Below, in pieces: positions 1 through 5,471 of a stretch of DNA of 8,602 nucleotides. The notes beneath the pieces were generated by a model. The model made no database searches. It had not been told where the DNA came from and worked only from the letters and a program-made list of their open reading frames with translations. Position 1 is the first letter of the stretch. Every line of letters starts with the position of its first letter. Origin of the DNA: Lachnospiraceae bacterium (GTDB lineage Bacteria > Bacillota > Clostridia > Lachnospirales > Lachnospiraceae); assembly GCA_031285465.1 (NCBI GenBank), contig JAITWD010000079.1, forward strand, positions 1 to 8,602, given 5' to 3'. A program made the position numbers and the translations under genes.

Positions 1-1194
1 CAACTGCTTGGTAACCGGCAAACCAAGACCGGTGCCGCTATTTTTCCAATCACTGCCACCAAACTGCTCAAAGGGTGTATAGGCCTTATCCAACTGCTCT
101 TTATTCATACCGCGACCGGTATCGGCAATACGGAAGAGTAAGGTCTGAGCATCCTCTACCACCTCCATCAGCGATACCTCCATCCTAATACTGCCCTTGT
201 CGGTATATTTGGCTGAATTATCAAGAATATTCTGGACAATCTGCCACACCCTGACCTGATCGCCGATAACCTTGCGTGGAACACTGTTGTCCATCTGTAA
301 CAGCATCGCCACCTTTTTATCACCCAGTCGCTCTCCTGCCGTCTGCATGGCCTCGTATAAAATGTTTTCTAAAACAAACTCACCGCAGTCAATGGTCAGA
401 CTGCCAGCCTCTATTTTTGAATAATCCATAATATCGTTGACTATCGCCAGCAACAGCTTTGCCGACAGGCTAATCTTCTTGAAAGCCGCCCGATTCTCCC
501 GATCATAGGTCTTTTGCAATTGGATATCGGCCAGTCCGATAATACCATTCATCGGGGTGCGGATTTCATGACTCATATTGATAATAAATCGACTTTTTAA
601 TTCATTTGCATCCCGTTCTTTATCGGCAAGGCTCCGCAGAAGCTCACGTTCCCGCTTAAGCGCCGAGATGTCCTGCATGACCAGCGAAATAAGTGGCTGC
701 CCCTCATCATCGATCACCGTGCCCACCACCCGCATCAAGACCGTCTCTCCTGATGCCAGGATATATTCCTGCTCACTGGTCACCGAAGCGGAACTCGCTA
801 ATACATCGGCAAAAAAACGGGTTATATTTTCATTGCTATTTGTGCCGTCCGACTGTTGTCCCGGCAAAATCGACCATAACTGCTTCTCCTCCTCGTGTGA
901 TGGTTGTACACCAAAATAAAAGCACTCCATAAAGGCGCCATTTCCATACAGAACAGCCCCGTCCGCCGGACTGACAACACACATCGGCCAGGGAAGTGAA
1001 TCGGTTACCTGTTTGAGATTATGACGGCTACGCCGGTACGCTTCGCACTGGCGTTCCATTTCTTCGATCGAACGATGCTTCGTGTCTTCTTCTATCGGAC
1101 GGTATTTATCCGCTTCCTTTATTGGACCTTCATTAACACGACGATTGTCGGGCGTTTCTTTGTCCGTGTTAATAATTTTTTCAACCTCTTCCAT
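1..1194 (-). CDS. PAS-domain sensor histidine kinase, C-terminus cut by the window edge
   Basis: The 398 visible codons run off the left edge without a stop. ATG at 1194 follows GGGAGA at 7 bases spacing. Residues 1-60 are charged and probably helical, 62-180 look like a PAS sensor domain, and 200-265 are the HisKA dimerisation domain with H-box SHEIRTPMN and phospho-accepting His209. The HATPase domain follows: N-box ILDNSAKYT (Asn326), G1 box ADTGRGM (Asp358), F-box TPFEQF and G2 box GTGLGLP. All catalytic boxes are intact. No membrane segment or signal peptide is visible, so it is probably a cytosolic kinase that senses an internal signal and phosphorylates a response regulator. The HD-GYP regulator gene ends 54 bases upstream on the same strand and is the obvious partner. 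A C-terminal receiver domain (hybrid kinase) beyond the edge cannot be excluded. The kinase call is certain; signal and partner are inferred. Confidence 0.95.
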   Translation of the reverse strand, partial: MEEVEKIINTDKETPDNRRVNEGPIKEADKYRPIEEDTKHRSIEEMERQCEAYRRSRHNLKQVTDSLPWPMCVVSPADGAVLYGNGAFMECFYFGVQPSHEEEKQLWSILPGQQSDGTNSNENITRFFADVLASSASVTSEQEYILASGETVLMRVVGTVIDDEGQPLISLVMQDISALKRERELLRSLADKERDANELKSRFIINMSHEIRTPMNGIIGLADIQLQKTYDRENRAAFKKISLSAKLLLAIVNDIMDYSKIEAGSLTIDCGEFVLENILYEAMQTAGERLGDKKVAMLLQMDNSVPRKVIGDQVRVWQIVQNILDNSAKYTDKGSIRMEVSLMEVVEDAQTLLFRIADTGRGMNKEQLDKAYTPFEQFGGSDWKNSGTGLGLPVTKQL

Positions 1195-1248
1195 CCAATC
1201 TCTCCCATCTATAAAATTATAAGTCGGTCGAAGTTCAAAAATCGCGTT

Positions 1249-2316
1249 CTATTCATCCTCTGTATGATCACTTAATGACCGGAACTCTTCTTCTACCTGT
1301 AAGAAGGTTTCCAGCACGATCGGATCAAAGTGGGTCGGCATGGTCCGGCCGTCACCATTGACAATGATATCACGGGCCATTTCATGGAGATAGGCCTCTT
1401 TATATTCTCTTCTGCTGGTCAACGCATCGTAAACATCGGGCAGGGCGACGATCCGGGCAGCGATGGGGATTTCTTCACCCTTCAAATGGTTAGGGTATCC
1501 AGTTCCGTCATATTTTTCATGATGGGACTCGGCTATCTCGATCGCTGTTTTCAGATATTCTTTATTTTCTTCGTATAACCGTGCGGTGCTGAATAAGACC
1601 TCGGCACCAATAGTGGTATGGGTCTTGATAACTTCAAATTCTTCCTCATCAAGCTTACCATTCTTCAATAGGATCGAGTCGGGTATTCCTACCTTACCAA
1701 TATCATGAAGGGTCGAATAAACAATGATTTCTTCTCTTTGCTTGGGGGATAACAGATTGGGATGGGTTTTCGCGATCTGATTAACCAATATTTCGGTATA
1801 GCGCATGATCCGCTGGATATGTTTACCGGTTCCATTGTCCCGTCGTTCGGCAAGCAGAGACATTCCCATAATGATCATCTCACGGGAATTGGTCAGCTCT
1901 TTGGTCCTTTGTCCGACCAGCTTCTCCAGACTGTCACGATACATTTTCCGTTCAATACAGTTACGGGTCTTCACGGTCAGAATACTGGGAACATAGGGTT
2001 TGCGGATGTAGTCCTCAGCCCCCTTCGAAAGACCGTATTCTTCGACATAGGTGTCGGTCTCACCGGTAATGAAAATAATGGGAATACTCTTACATCCCTT
2101 GATCTTACGGATGCGCTCCAAAACATCAAAGCCGTCCATATCGGGCAGACCGATATCGAGCAGAATAAGATCGGGCTTGGTATTCTTAAGCAGATTGATC
2201 GCCCCTGCACCGTTAATGGCGACCAGCACCTGGTACTCATCGTCCAGAATGGCCCTTAGTCCATCAATATTTTCCTTACAGTCCTCAACTATTAAAATTG
2301 TGTTTTTACTGATCAT
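1249..2316 (-). CDS. Response regulator with receiver and HD-GYP domains (probable c-di-GMP phosphodiesterase)
   Basis: A 355-residue protein. ATG at 2316 is preferred over a GTG at 2340 because GGAAAGGGAAAG lies just before it and the receiver domain starts at once. Residues 5-120 are a receiver domain: acidic pocket Glu11/Asp12, phospho-acceptor Asp54 in LLDIGLPD, Thr84 and Lys106. A short linker helix leads to the HD-GYP domain at about 150-345, with His166, HDIGKVGIPD (His204/Asp205), His233, His265/His266, GTGYP at 271-275 and Asp294. These match the metal ligands and signature of the family, which hydrolyses cyclic-di-GMP (RpfG-like). One deviation is Pro293 where Ala is usual, next to ligand Asp294. 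It is probably activated by phosphorylation from the kinase encoded downstream, lowering c-di-GMP and so affecting motility, biofilm or similar traits. No DNA-binding domain is present. The family is certain; the enzymatic activity is inferred from intact residues. Confidence 0.95.
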   Translation of the reverse strand: MISKNTILIVEDCKENIDGLRAILDDEYQVLVAINGAGAINLLKNTKPDLILLDIGLPDMDGFDVLERIRKIKGCKSIPIIFITGETDTYVEEYGLSKGAEDYIRKPYVPSILTVKTRNCIERKMYRDSLEKLVGQRTKELTNSREMIIMGMSLLAERRDNGTGKHIQRIMRYTEILVNQIAKTHPNLLSPKQREEIIVYSTLHDIGKVGIPDSILLKNGKLDEEEFEVIKTHTTIGAEVLFSTARLYEENKEYLKTAIEIAESHHEKYDGTGYPNHLKGEEIPIAARIVALPDVYDALTSRREYKEAYLHEMARDIIVNGDGRTMPTHFDPIVLETFLQVEEEFRSLSDHTEDE

Positions 2317-2358
2317 TACTTTCCCTTTCCATGTTAGCACCGATTGGCACTTGCGCGA

Positions 2359-2387
2359 TTAATATTGATTGGTTTATGTATCGTCAA
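2359..2387 (-). promoter_or_regulatory. Sigma-A-type promoter for the HD-GYP/kinase operon
   Basis: On the minus strand TTGACG (2387-2382) and TATTAA (2364-2359) are separated by 17 bases. This lies in the 74-base gap after the patatin stop and about 43 bases before the regulator ATG at 2316. It would let the signalling pair be transcribed independently of the lipase. The match is good at -35 and fair at -10. No terminator is obvious between the lipase gene and this promoter, so read-through is also possible. Confidence 0.6.
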
Positions 2388-2390
2388 AGT

Positions 2391-3263
2391 TTATGTGTCG
2401 GCTAAAAATTGTTTGATCTCATGGAACCGGCTTTGGGCAACCTGATAACCATGATCATAAAACTTAAGTAATTTGTCGGTATTGGTCTCGCGATTGCTGA
2501 TGGCCGGTAACTCCGGTCGTAACACCAATACCCGCTTCTCCCGTTCCAGACGCTCGATAATCTCTAAGGTCGCGTTATAATGGTCGGCACGGTTTTGTAC
2601 TATTTGGATAAGCTCCGGATATTTTCGGTAGATCAGGCGCATCCAAAACATATAAAAGCGACTGGTTTTCTTGCGATATCCTTTATTGCGGGTAAATACC
2701 ACCACCGCCTTCTCAATTCCAAGCTCCATGGCCTTTTCGATCGGAATGGCATCACACATCCCGCCATCCAATAAAGGCATTTCATCAATCTTAACGATCG
2801 GTGCTATAAAGGGCATACTATTAGATGCCCGGCATATTTCCATCAGGCGCTCTTTGTTCTCGAAGGTATCATAATAGATCGCCTTTCCCGTTTGACAATT
2901 AGTGGCATGCATCCATAAATGCTGGTCGGAAGCAAAAAAACGCTCATAATCAAACGGAACCAGTTCATTGGGTACTTTATCAAACAGATAATCCATATCA
3001 AACAGACTGCCGGTCCGCAGCAATGTCTTAAGTCCCACGTAGCTCTTACTTTTAAGTGGTTCAACATTGGTCTTGATGATCCGTCCTTTTTGTTTTGAAA
3101 CATAATTTAGTGCCGCATAAGCACCTGCCGACAGGGTAACAATATTAGGAATATGAAAATCCTTTTCCAAAAAACAATCCAGTACCCCTGCCGAAAAGAT
3201 GCTACGTAAAGCGCCACCTTCTAATACAATTCCACTTTTTAGCTTTATATCAGCTTCCTCCAT
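2391..3263 (-). CDS. Patatin-like phospholipase family protein (YjjU-like)
   Basis: A 290-residue cytosolic protein of the bacterial patatin family, acyl hydrolases that use a Ser-Asp dyad. Residues 11-30 hold the glycine-rich oxyanion loop (VLEGGALRSIFSAGVLD). The nucleophile elbow is TLSAGA with Ser45, and the catalytic Asp166 lies in LLDGG. SKQKGR at 56-61 and the C-terminal half fit the YjjU-like branch. Length is normal for that group. Two positions are odd: Thr43 replaces the first Gly of GxSxG, and Ser21 sits where Gly is usual after the oxyanion loop. The only canonical start, ATG 3263, has no Shine-Dalgarno sequence before it; GGAGG lies inside codons 1-3, eight bases before an ATA codon where relatives would begin. 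The upstream leader carries a hairpin-rich repeat. Substrate unknown; family call strong, activity likely but not certain. Confidence 0.9.
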   Translation of the reverse strand: MEEADIKLKSGIVLEGGALRSIFSAGVLDCFLEKDFHIPNIVTLSAGAYAALNYVSKQKGRIIKTNVEPLKSKSYVGLKTLLRTGSLFDMDYLFDKVPNELVPFDYERFFASDQHLWMHATNCQTGKAIYYDTFENKERLMEICRASNSMPFIAPIVKIDEMPLLDGGMCDAIPIEKAMELGIEKAVVVFTRNKGYRKKTSRFYMFWMRLIYRKYPELIQIVQNRADHYNATLEIIERLEREKRVLVLRPELPAISNRETNTDKLLKFYDHGYQVAQSRFHEIKQFLADT

Positions 3264-3271
3264 ATGTCTAT

Positions 3272-3399
3272 TTAGGGAAACGCTGATTAACGCGTTTCCC
3301 GCGCCGGATTTGCGGCACGAAGTGCCAGTTTCCTCGGCAAATCCGTGCGCATCCCGCGGAGCGTCTAAGGAAATACTGATCTAATCAGTGTTTCCTTAG
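3272..3399. repeat. MITE-like composite palindromic repeat element (~128 bp)
   Basis: The ends are imperfect inverted copies (TTAGGGAAACGCTGATTAA on the left; CTAAGGAAACACTGATTAG as the complement of the right end; 15 of 19 match). Each end also folds on itself: GGGAAACGC/GCGTTTCCC at 3275-3283 and 3292-3300, and a 16-bp stem with one wobble at 3365-3380 and 3384-3399. The centre holds a GC-rich nested hairpin: GCGC-CGGATTTGC (3301-3313) pairs with 3337-3350 around an inner GGCAC-GAA-GTGCC hairpin (3314-3326). It carries no coding sequence, and a related single palindrome occurs at 7747-7781. This is the pattern of a non-autonomous miniature inverted-repeat element or a dispersed structured repeat. 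It lies in the leader of the patatin gene. No target duplication is clear. Confidence 0.7.
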
Positions 3400-3491
3400 T
3401 TGATTTCCATGTTGGTTGGTTACTTTTACTGCGAATAATTGATAAATTTTCGTCTTATTATCCGACTTTTTTATTCTTACCACCAAAAAAC

Positions 3492-3500
3492 ATTATAACA
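3492..3500 (-). promoter_or_regulatory. Extended -10 promoter element upstream of the patatin gene
   Basis: The minus strand reads TGTTATAAT, a perfect -10 hexamer with the extended TGn motif. The region 17 bases upstream (TTCTTT) is a poor -35. Transcription from here would start near 3485 and give a leader of about 220 bases that includes the whole structured repeat at 3399-3272 before the patatin start. Confidence 0.5.
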
Positions 3501-3510
3501 TAACAAATCG

Positions 3511-3539
3511 AAAAAAAGAATTATAATTTACACAATTAT
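3511..3539 (-). terminator. Weak terminator candidate after hisA
   Basis: Just past the hisA stop, the minus strand has ATAATT-GTGTA-AATTAT, then AATTC and seven T residues. The T-tract is good, but the stem is only six A-T pairs, so termination is likely to be inefficient. Confidence 0.35.
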
Positions 3540-3547
3540 CATACCAA

Positions 3548-4342
3548 TCATTTCCTAGCCAGGTAATTTAACACTTCCTCAAACTTCATCGTGCCACCAA
3601 ATAAATCCAAAGCACTTCCGATGGTCACATCTATACGGTTTTGGCCAAGGATCTTTAGGCGTTCCAGGTCGGCAAAGGAGTGAACGCCACCTGCATAGGT
3701 AATGGGAATACCGTTCCATTGCCCCATCAACCTCACCAATTCTTCATCAATACCACCCGACAGCCCTTCCACATCAACCGCATGGATCAGAAACTCATCA
3801 CAATAGGCGGACAATTCGGTTAATAACTCCGTAGACAGCACCACCTCGGTATATTTCTGCCAGCGGTCGGTTACGATAAAGTATTGGCCGTCCTTTTTAC
3901 GGCAGCTAAGATCTAAGACCAATCGTTCTTTTCCGGTTGTCATTACCAGTTTATCTAAATTATCCCAGATTATCCTGCCATCGCTAAATACATAGGATGT
4001 GACAATGACATGGGAGGCACCAGCATCAAGATAGGCCATGGCATTATCGGCTGTAATGCCACCGCCGATCTGCAAACCACTAGGATAGGCCGCTAGTGCG
4101 GACAGCGCCTGCTCTCTTGTACTAATATATGCTTCGCTGGTAGGATTATTTAGCAGGATCACATGTCCGCCCTTTAAACCGAGCCGGCAATATAGGCTGG
4201 CAAAAAAGGCGGCGTCCTGGACGGCGACAAAATTTTCGATTATATTAGTTTCACTTGATTGGGTGTCCTGGTCGTGGAGACTGCCGCCGACGATCTGTTT
4301 TACGGCACCGTTATGGATGTCTATGCAGGGGCGAAAGCGCAT
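3548..4342 (-). CDS. hisA: Phosphoribosylformimino-5-aminoimidazole carboxamide ribotide isomerase, eukaryotic-type HisA
   Basis: A 264-residue TIM-barrel enzyme for the Amadori isomerisation of ProFAR to PRFAR in histidine biosynthesis (EC 5.3.1.16). It resembles the yeast/plant HIS6 form more than the usual bacterial HisA: the N-terminus RPCIDIHNGAVKQIVGG, the insertion SCRKKDGQYFIVTDRWQ, and HAVDVEGLSGGIDEEL at 187-202. Asp8 and Asp144 correspond to the two general acid/base residues. QIGGGI (91-96), YAGGV (216-220) and TIGSAL (240-245) form the phosphate-binding loops. The start has GAGGA about 10 bases upstream. No other his genes are in the window, so it stands outside a his operon here. 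It may be the cell's only HisA or an extra copy; the window cannot tell. Family call is firm; the subtype rests on recognised motifs. Confidence 0.93.
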   Translation of the reverse strand: MRFRPCIDIHNGAVKQIVGGSLHDQDTQSSETNIIENFVAVQDAAFFASLYCRLGLKGGHVILLNNPTSEAYISTREQALSALAAYPSGLQIGGGITADNAMAYLDAGASHVIVTSYVFSDGRIIWDNLDKLVMTTGKERLVLDLSCRKKDGQYFIVTDRWQKYTEVVLSTELLTELSAYCDEFLIHAVDVEGLSGGIDEELVRLMGQWNGIPITYAGGVHSFADLERLKILGQNRIDVTIGSALDLFGGTMKFEEVLNYLARK

Positions 4343-4422
4343 GGGGTTGTTTCCTCTATATATTAGTATTAGTATTCGGTATTAGTTTTAGTTTATCCGG
4401 GTACGCAGTTTAGGTTGTGGAG

Positions 4423-4442
4423 GTCAGGAGGTACCTCCTGAC
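4423..4442. repeat. Perfect 20-bp palindrome upstream of hisA
   Basis: GTCAGGAGGT is followed directly by its exact complement ACCTCCTGAC, centred on GGTACC. It lies about 80 bases upstream of the hisA start. As RNA it forms an 8-bp stem with a GUAC loop; as DNA it is symmetric like a dimeric repressor operator. Neither strand has a good T-tract after it, so a classical terminator is unlikely. An operator role is inference only. Confidence 0.55.
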
Positions 4443-4568
4443 TAGCCTAGGTTTTAAAAACGGGAATGGATTTTTAGCCACTATTTCATTTTACACTATG
4501 GAATGGGATTTTCCAATCTTTTCTTTGTAATTTGGTGTTTTCGGTATTTTCCACAAATTTGGTGTTTC

Positions 4569-4606
4569 CTTAGCTTCTCGCATTTTCTTAGTTTCTCGTA
4601 TTTTTC
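4569..4606. repeat. Two tandem copies of an 18-19 bp AT-rich unit
   Basis: TTAGCTTCTCGCATTTTC (from 4570) is followed at once by TTAGTTTCTCGTATTTTTC (from 4588), differing at two positions and by one inserted T. No function is evident; it explains the low-complexity open frame on the plus strand here. Confidence 0.5.
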
Positions 4607-4659
4607 CTGTTCGGGCGAAATTTTCCTAGGTTTTATCATCCAGTATATATTATTCTGGC

Positions 4660-4689
4660 TTGCACATAATAGCTTCAGAACCGTATAGA
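4660..4689 (+). promoter_or_regulatory. Possible promoter for the lipoprotein locus
   Basis: TTGCAC (4660-4665) and TATAGA (4684-4689) are separated by 18 bases, a moderate match to sigma-A sites. A transcript from here would carry a leader of more than 200 bases with three stem-loops before the lipoprotein start. No better pair was seen, but the match is weak enough to be chance. Confidence 0.3.
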
Positions 4690-4800
4690 TGCGGCTCTGT
4701 TAAAAAAGGGGATTCATTTAAAGATGTAGTGTAACTTAAAAATGTCGATCTAAGAGATTCTTTAAAAGATTTAAAATCATGTAGAAGTAAAGGAGTGTAA

Positions 4801-4919
4801 GGTTGAAAGAAAATAAAGGTAAAGGAGCCATGCTGCATTCGATTCTTTCAACCGTATTTATTTTGCATGCAACGACATCACTAAGTTGTTGCATATAGTA
4901 TCGCAGGAAACCTGCGATA
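4801..4919 (+). ncRNA. Three tandem stem-loops forming a structured leader before the lipoprotein gene
   Basis: Stem 1 is a perfect 11-bp inverted repeat, GGTTGAAAGAA (4801-4811) with TTCTTTCAACC (4843-4853); its 31-base loop contains AAAGGAG and an ATG. Stem 2 pairs ATGCAACGAC (4867-4876) with GTTGTTGCAT (4885-4894), 10 bp with one G-U and an 8-base loop. Stem 3 is perfect, TATCGCAGG-AAA-CCTGCGATA (4899-4919), ending three bases before the ATG at 4923. None is followed by a T-tract, so these are not simple terminators. They may control translation or stability of the downstream message, or belong to a small RNA. It matches no riboswitch class I recognise. The pairing is seen directly; the role is inferred. 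Confidence 0.5.
4803..4898 (+). CDS. Possible 31-residue hydrophobic small peptide (TTG start)
   Basis: AAGGAG at 4790-4795 is spaced seven bases from TTG 4803, an almost ideal ribosome site. The frame encodes a basic N-terminus (KENKGKG) followed by a hydrophobic stretch (AMLHSILSTVFILHATTSL) and ends Ser-Cys-Cys-Ile before TAG 4896-4898. An in-frame ATG at 4830 with AGGAG only two bases away would give a 22-residue version. The layout, a positive start then one membrane-length segment, resembles small membrane peptides, signal-like leader peptides or type I toxins, but there is no recognisable family. Stem-loops 1 and 2 lie within the frame. The stop falls directly before stem-loop 3 and 24 to 36 bases before the lipoprotein start, which would suit translational coupling. 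Such a short frame may be chance. Confidence 0.35.
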   Translation: MKENKGKGAMLHSILSTVFILHATTSLSCCI

Positions 4920-4934
4920 TGCATGGGTGTAATT

Positions 4935-5282
4935 ATGAAAAAGATGAAGAAACTGCTTTCCGTTTCCTTTATGGTTGCAGTGTTTACTTTATTTACCGCC
5001 TGTGGTATGGACAAGACGGTCAACGATGTTGATATAGTAGACGACGTAAACGGAATCACCGATGTAAACACGGTTAATGATGGGGTTGATACGGTTAATG
5101 ACGGGGTTGATCTTGATAGCGATATGGACAACGACGGCGACGTGGATGAGGTCAATAATGACGTGCTTGATGGCGAGTACAATAATGACAGCGATTCTCT
5201 CATAGAAGATGCCGGTGATGCCATTGAGAACGCCACCAACCGGGTGGATAATAAGGTGAACAATAGTGTGACCGACCTCTAA
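4935..5282 (+). CDS. Small, very acidic lipoprotein with a calcium-loop-like motif
   Basis: A 115-residue precursor from ATG 4935; an in-frame ATG at 4923 would add four residues. The later start is preferred because it gives a standard signal sequence, MKKMKKLLS, then a hydrophobic core and lipobox FTAC-G, so Cys23 should be lipidated and the protein anchored outside the membrane. The ribosome site is weak (GGGTG). The mature part of about 93 residues has about 28 Asp/Glu and only three Lys/Arg. It contains a 7-residue duplication (TVNDGVD twice, encoded by a 21-bp tandem repeat) and DMDNDGDVD at 63-71, which fits the DxDxDG pattern of EF-hand, dockerin and thrombospondin-type-3 calcium loops. 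The C-terminus (DAGDAIENATNRVDNKVN) may form an amphipathic helix. I recognise no named family. It is the only main gene on the plus strand, convergent with dapB. Confidence 0.75.
   Translation: MKKMKKLLSVSFMVAVFTLFTACGMDKTVNDVDIVDDVNGITDVNTVNDGVDTVNDGVDLDSDMDNDGDVDEVNNDVLDGEYNNDSDSLIEDAGDAIENATNRVDNKVNNSVTDL
5070..5111 (+). repeat. Tandem duplication of a 21-bp unit inside the lipoprotein gene
   Basis: ACGGTTAATGATGGGGTTGAT at 5070-5090 is repeated at 5091-5111 with one synonymous change (GAT to GAC). It encodes TVNDGVD twice. The near identity points to a recent in-frame duplication, consistent with a length-variable acidic region. Confidence 0.85.
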
Positions 5283-5287
5283 TTTTA

Positions 5288-5349
5288 TTCTGATTTAACT
5301 TTGTGTTTTGTTCTGATTTAACTTTGTGTTACTGATTTAGCTTTGTTTT
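5288..5349 (+). repeat. Short tandem repeats after the lipoprotein gene
   Basis: The 20-mer TTCTGATTTAACTTTGTGTT occurs at 5288-5307 and again at 5311-5330, followed by a degenerate third copy CTGATTTAGCTTTGTTTT at 5332-5349. It lies between the lipoprotein stop and the terminator hairpin. No function is evident. Confidence 0.8.
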
Positions 5350-5365
5350 GATTTTGAAATAATAC

Positions 5366-5410
5366 TATCCGGCCCATCTTATTTCGTGAAGATGGACCGG
5401 ATACTTTTAT
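5366..5410 (+). terminator. Intrinsic terminator between the convergent lipoprotein and dapB genes
   Basis: TATCCGGCCCATCTT (5366-5380) pairs with AAGATGGACCGGATA (5389-5403), 15 positions with one C-A mismatch around an 8-base loop, followed on the plus strand by CTTTTATTGTTATT. It should end the lipoprotein transcript. On the minus strand the stem is followed by GTATTATTTC, a weaker tract, so it may partly serve dapB too. Confidence 0.8.
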
Positions 5411-5471
5411 TGTTATTAATATTTTGTCTCGTGACAGCTTCACCACTATTAAAGCTAAAGCGGCTATAAAA

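Larger units (their letters stand above)
3400..3547. other. AT-rich spacer between hisA and the patatin gene leader
   Basis: This AT-rich stretch holds no plausible gene. It contains a weak terminator candidate just past the hisA stop and an extended -10 promoter reading towards the patatin gene, both listed separately. Together they suggest that hisA and the lipase are separate transcription units on the same strand. Confidence 0.5.
4343..4800. other. Non-coding, low-complexity region between hisA and the lipoprotein locus
   Basis: No convincing gene is seen in these 458 bases. Open frames at 4503-4688 (+) and 4650-4838 (-) are Phe/Ser-rich or low complexity and lack good ribosome sites. 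The region holds short TATTAG-type repeats at 4360-4390, a perfect 20-bp palindrome at 4423-4442, duplicated TTTGGTGTTT and TTAGYTTCTCG motifs at 4531-4606, a possible plus-strand promoter near 4660-4689, and two similar 15-mers (GATTCATTTAAAGAT at 4711, GATTCTTTAAAAGAT at 4756). The hisA promoter must be here, but no clear -35/-10 pair stands out; TAATAC-like boxes occur shortly before the hisA ribosome site. Confidence 0.5.

Noticed and set aside
1762..2259. Plus-strand open frame of 165 codons
   Set aside because: It is antisense to the HD-GYP gene, whose conserved domains fix the true frame.
3272..3399. Insertion sequence or CRISPR array
   Set aside because: There is no transposase frame, and the repeats are inverted and structured rather than evenly spaced direct repeats.
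4343..4500. T-box or his-specific attenuator for hisA
   Set aside because: No T-box conserved sequence, run of His codons or terminator/antiterminator pair is visible.
4503..4688. Open frame of 61 codons on the plus strand (Phe/Ser-rich)
   Set aside because: It arises from T-rich tandem repeats (TTTGGTGTTT and TTAGYTTCTCG units), has no ribosome site and no family features.
4736..5263. Long minus-strand open frame of 175 codons opposite the lipoprotein gene
   Set aside because: It is a Ser/Thr-rich shadow of the Asp/Val/Asn-rich plus-strand frame; the plus-strand protein has a clear lipoprotein signal.
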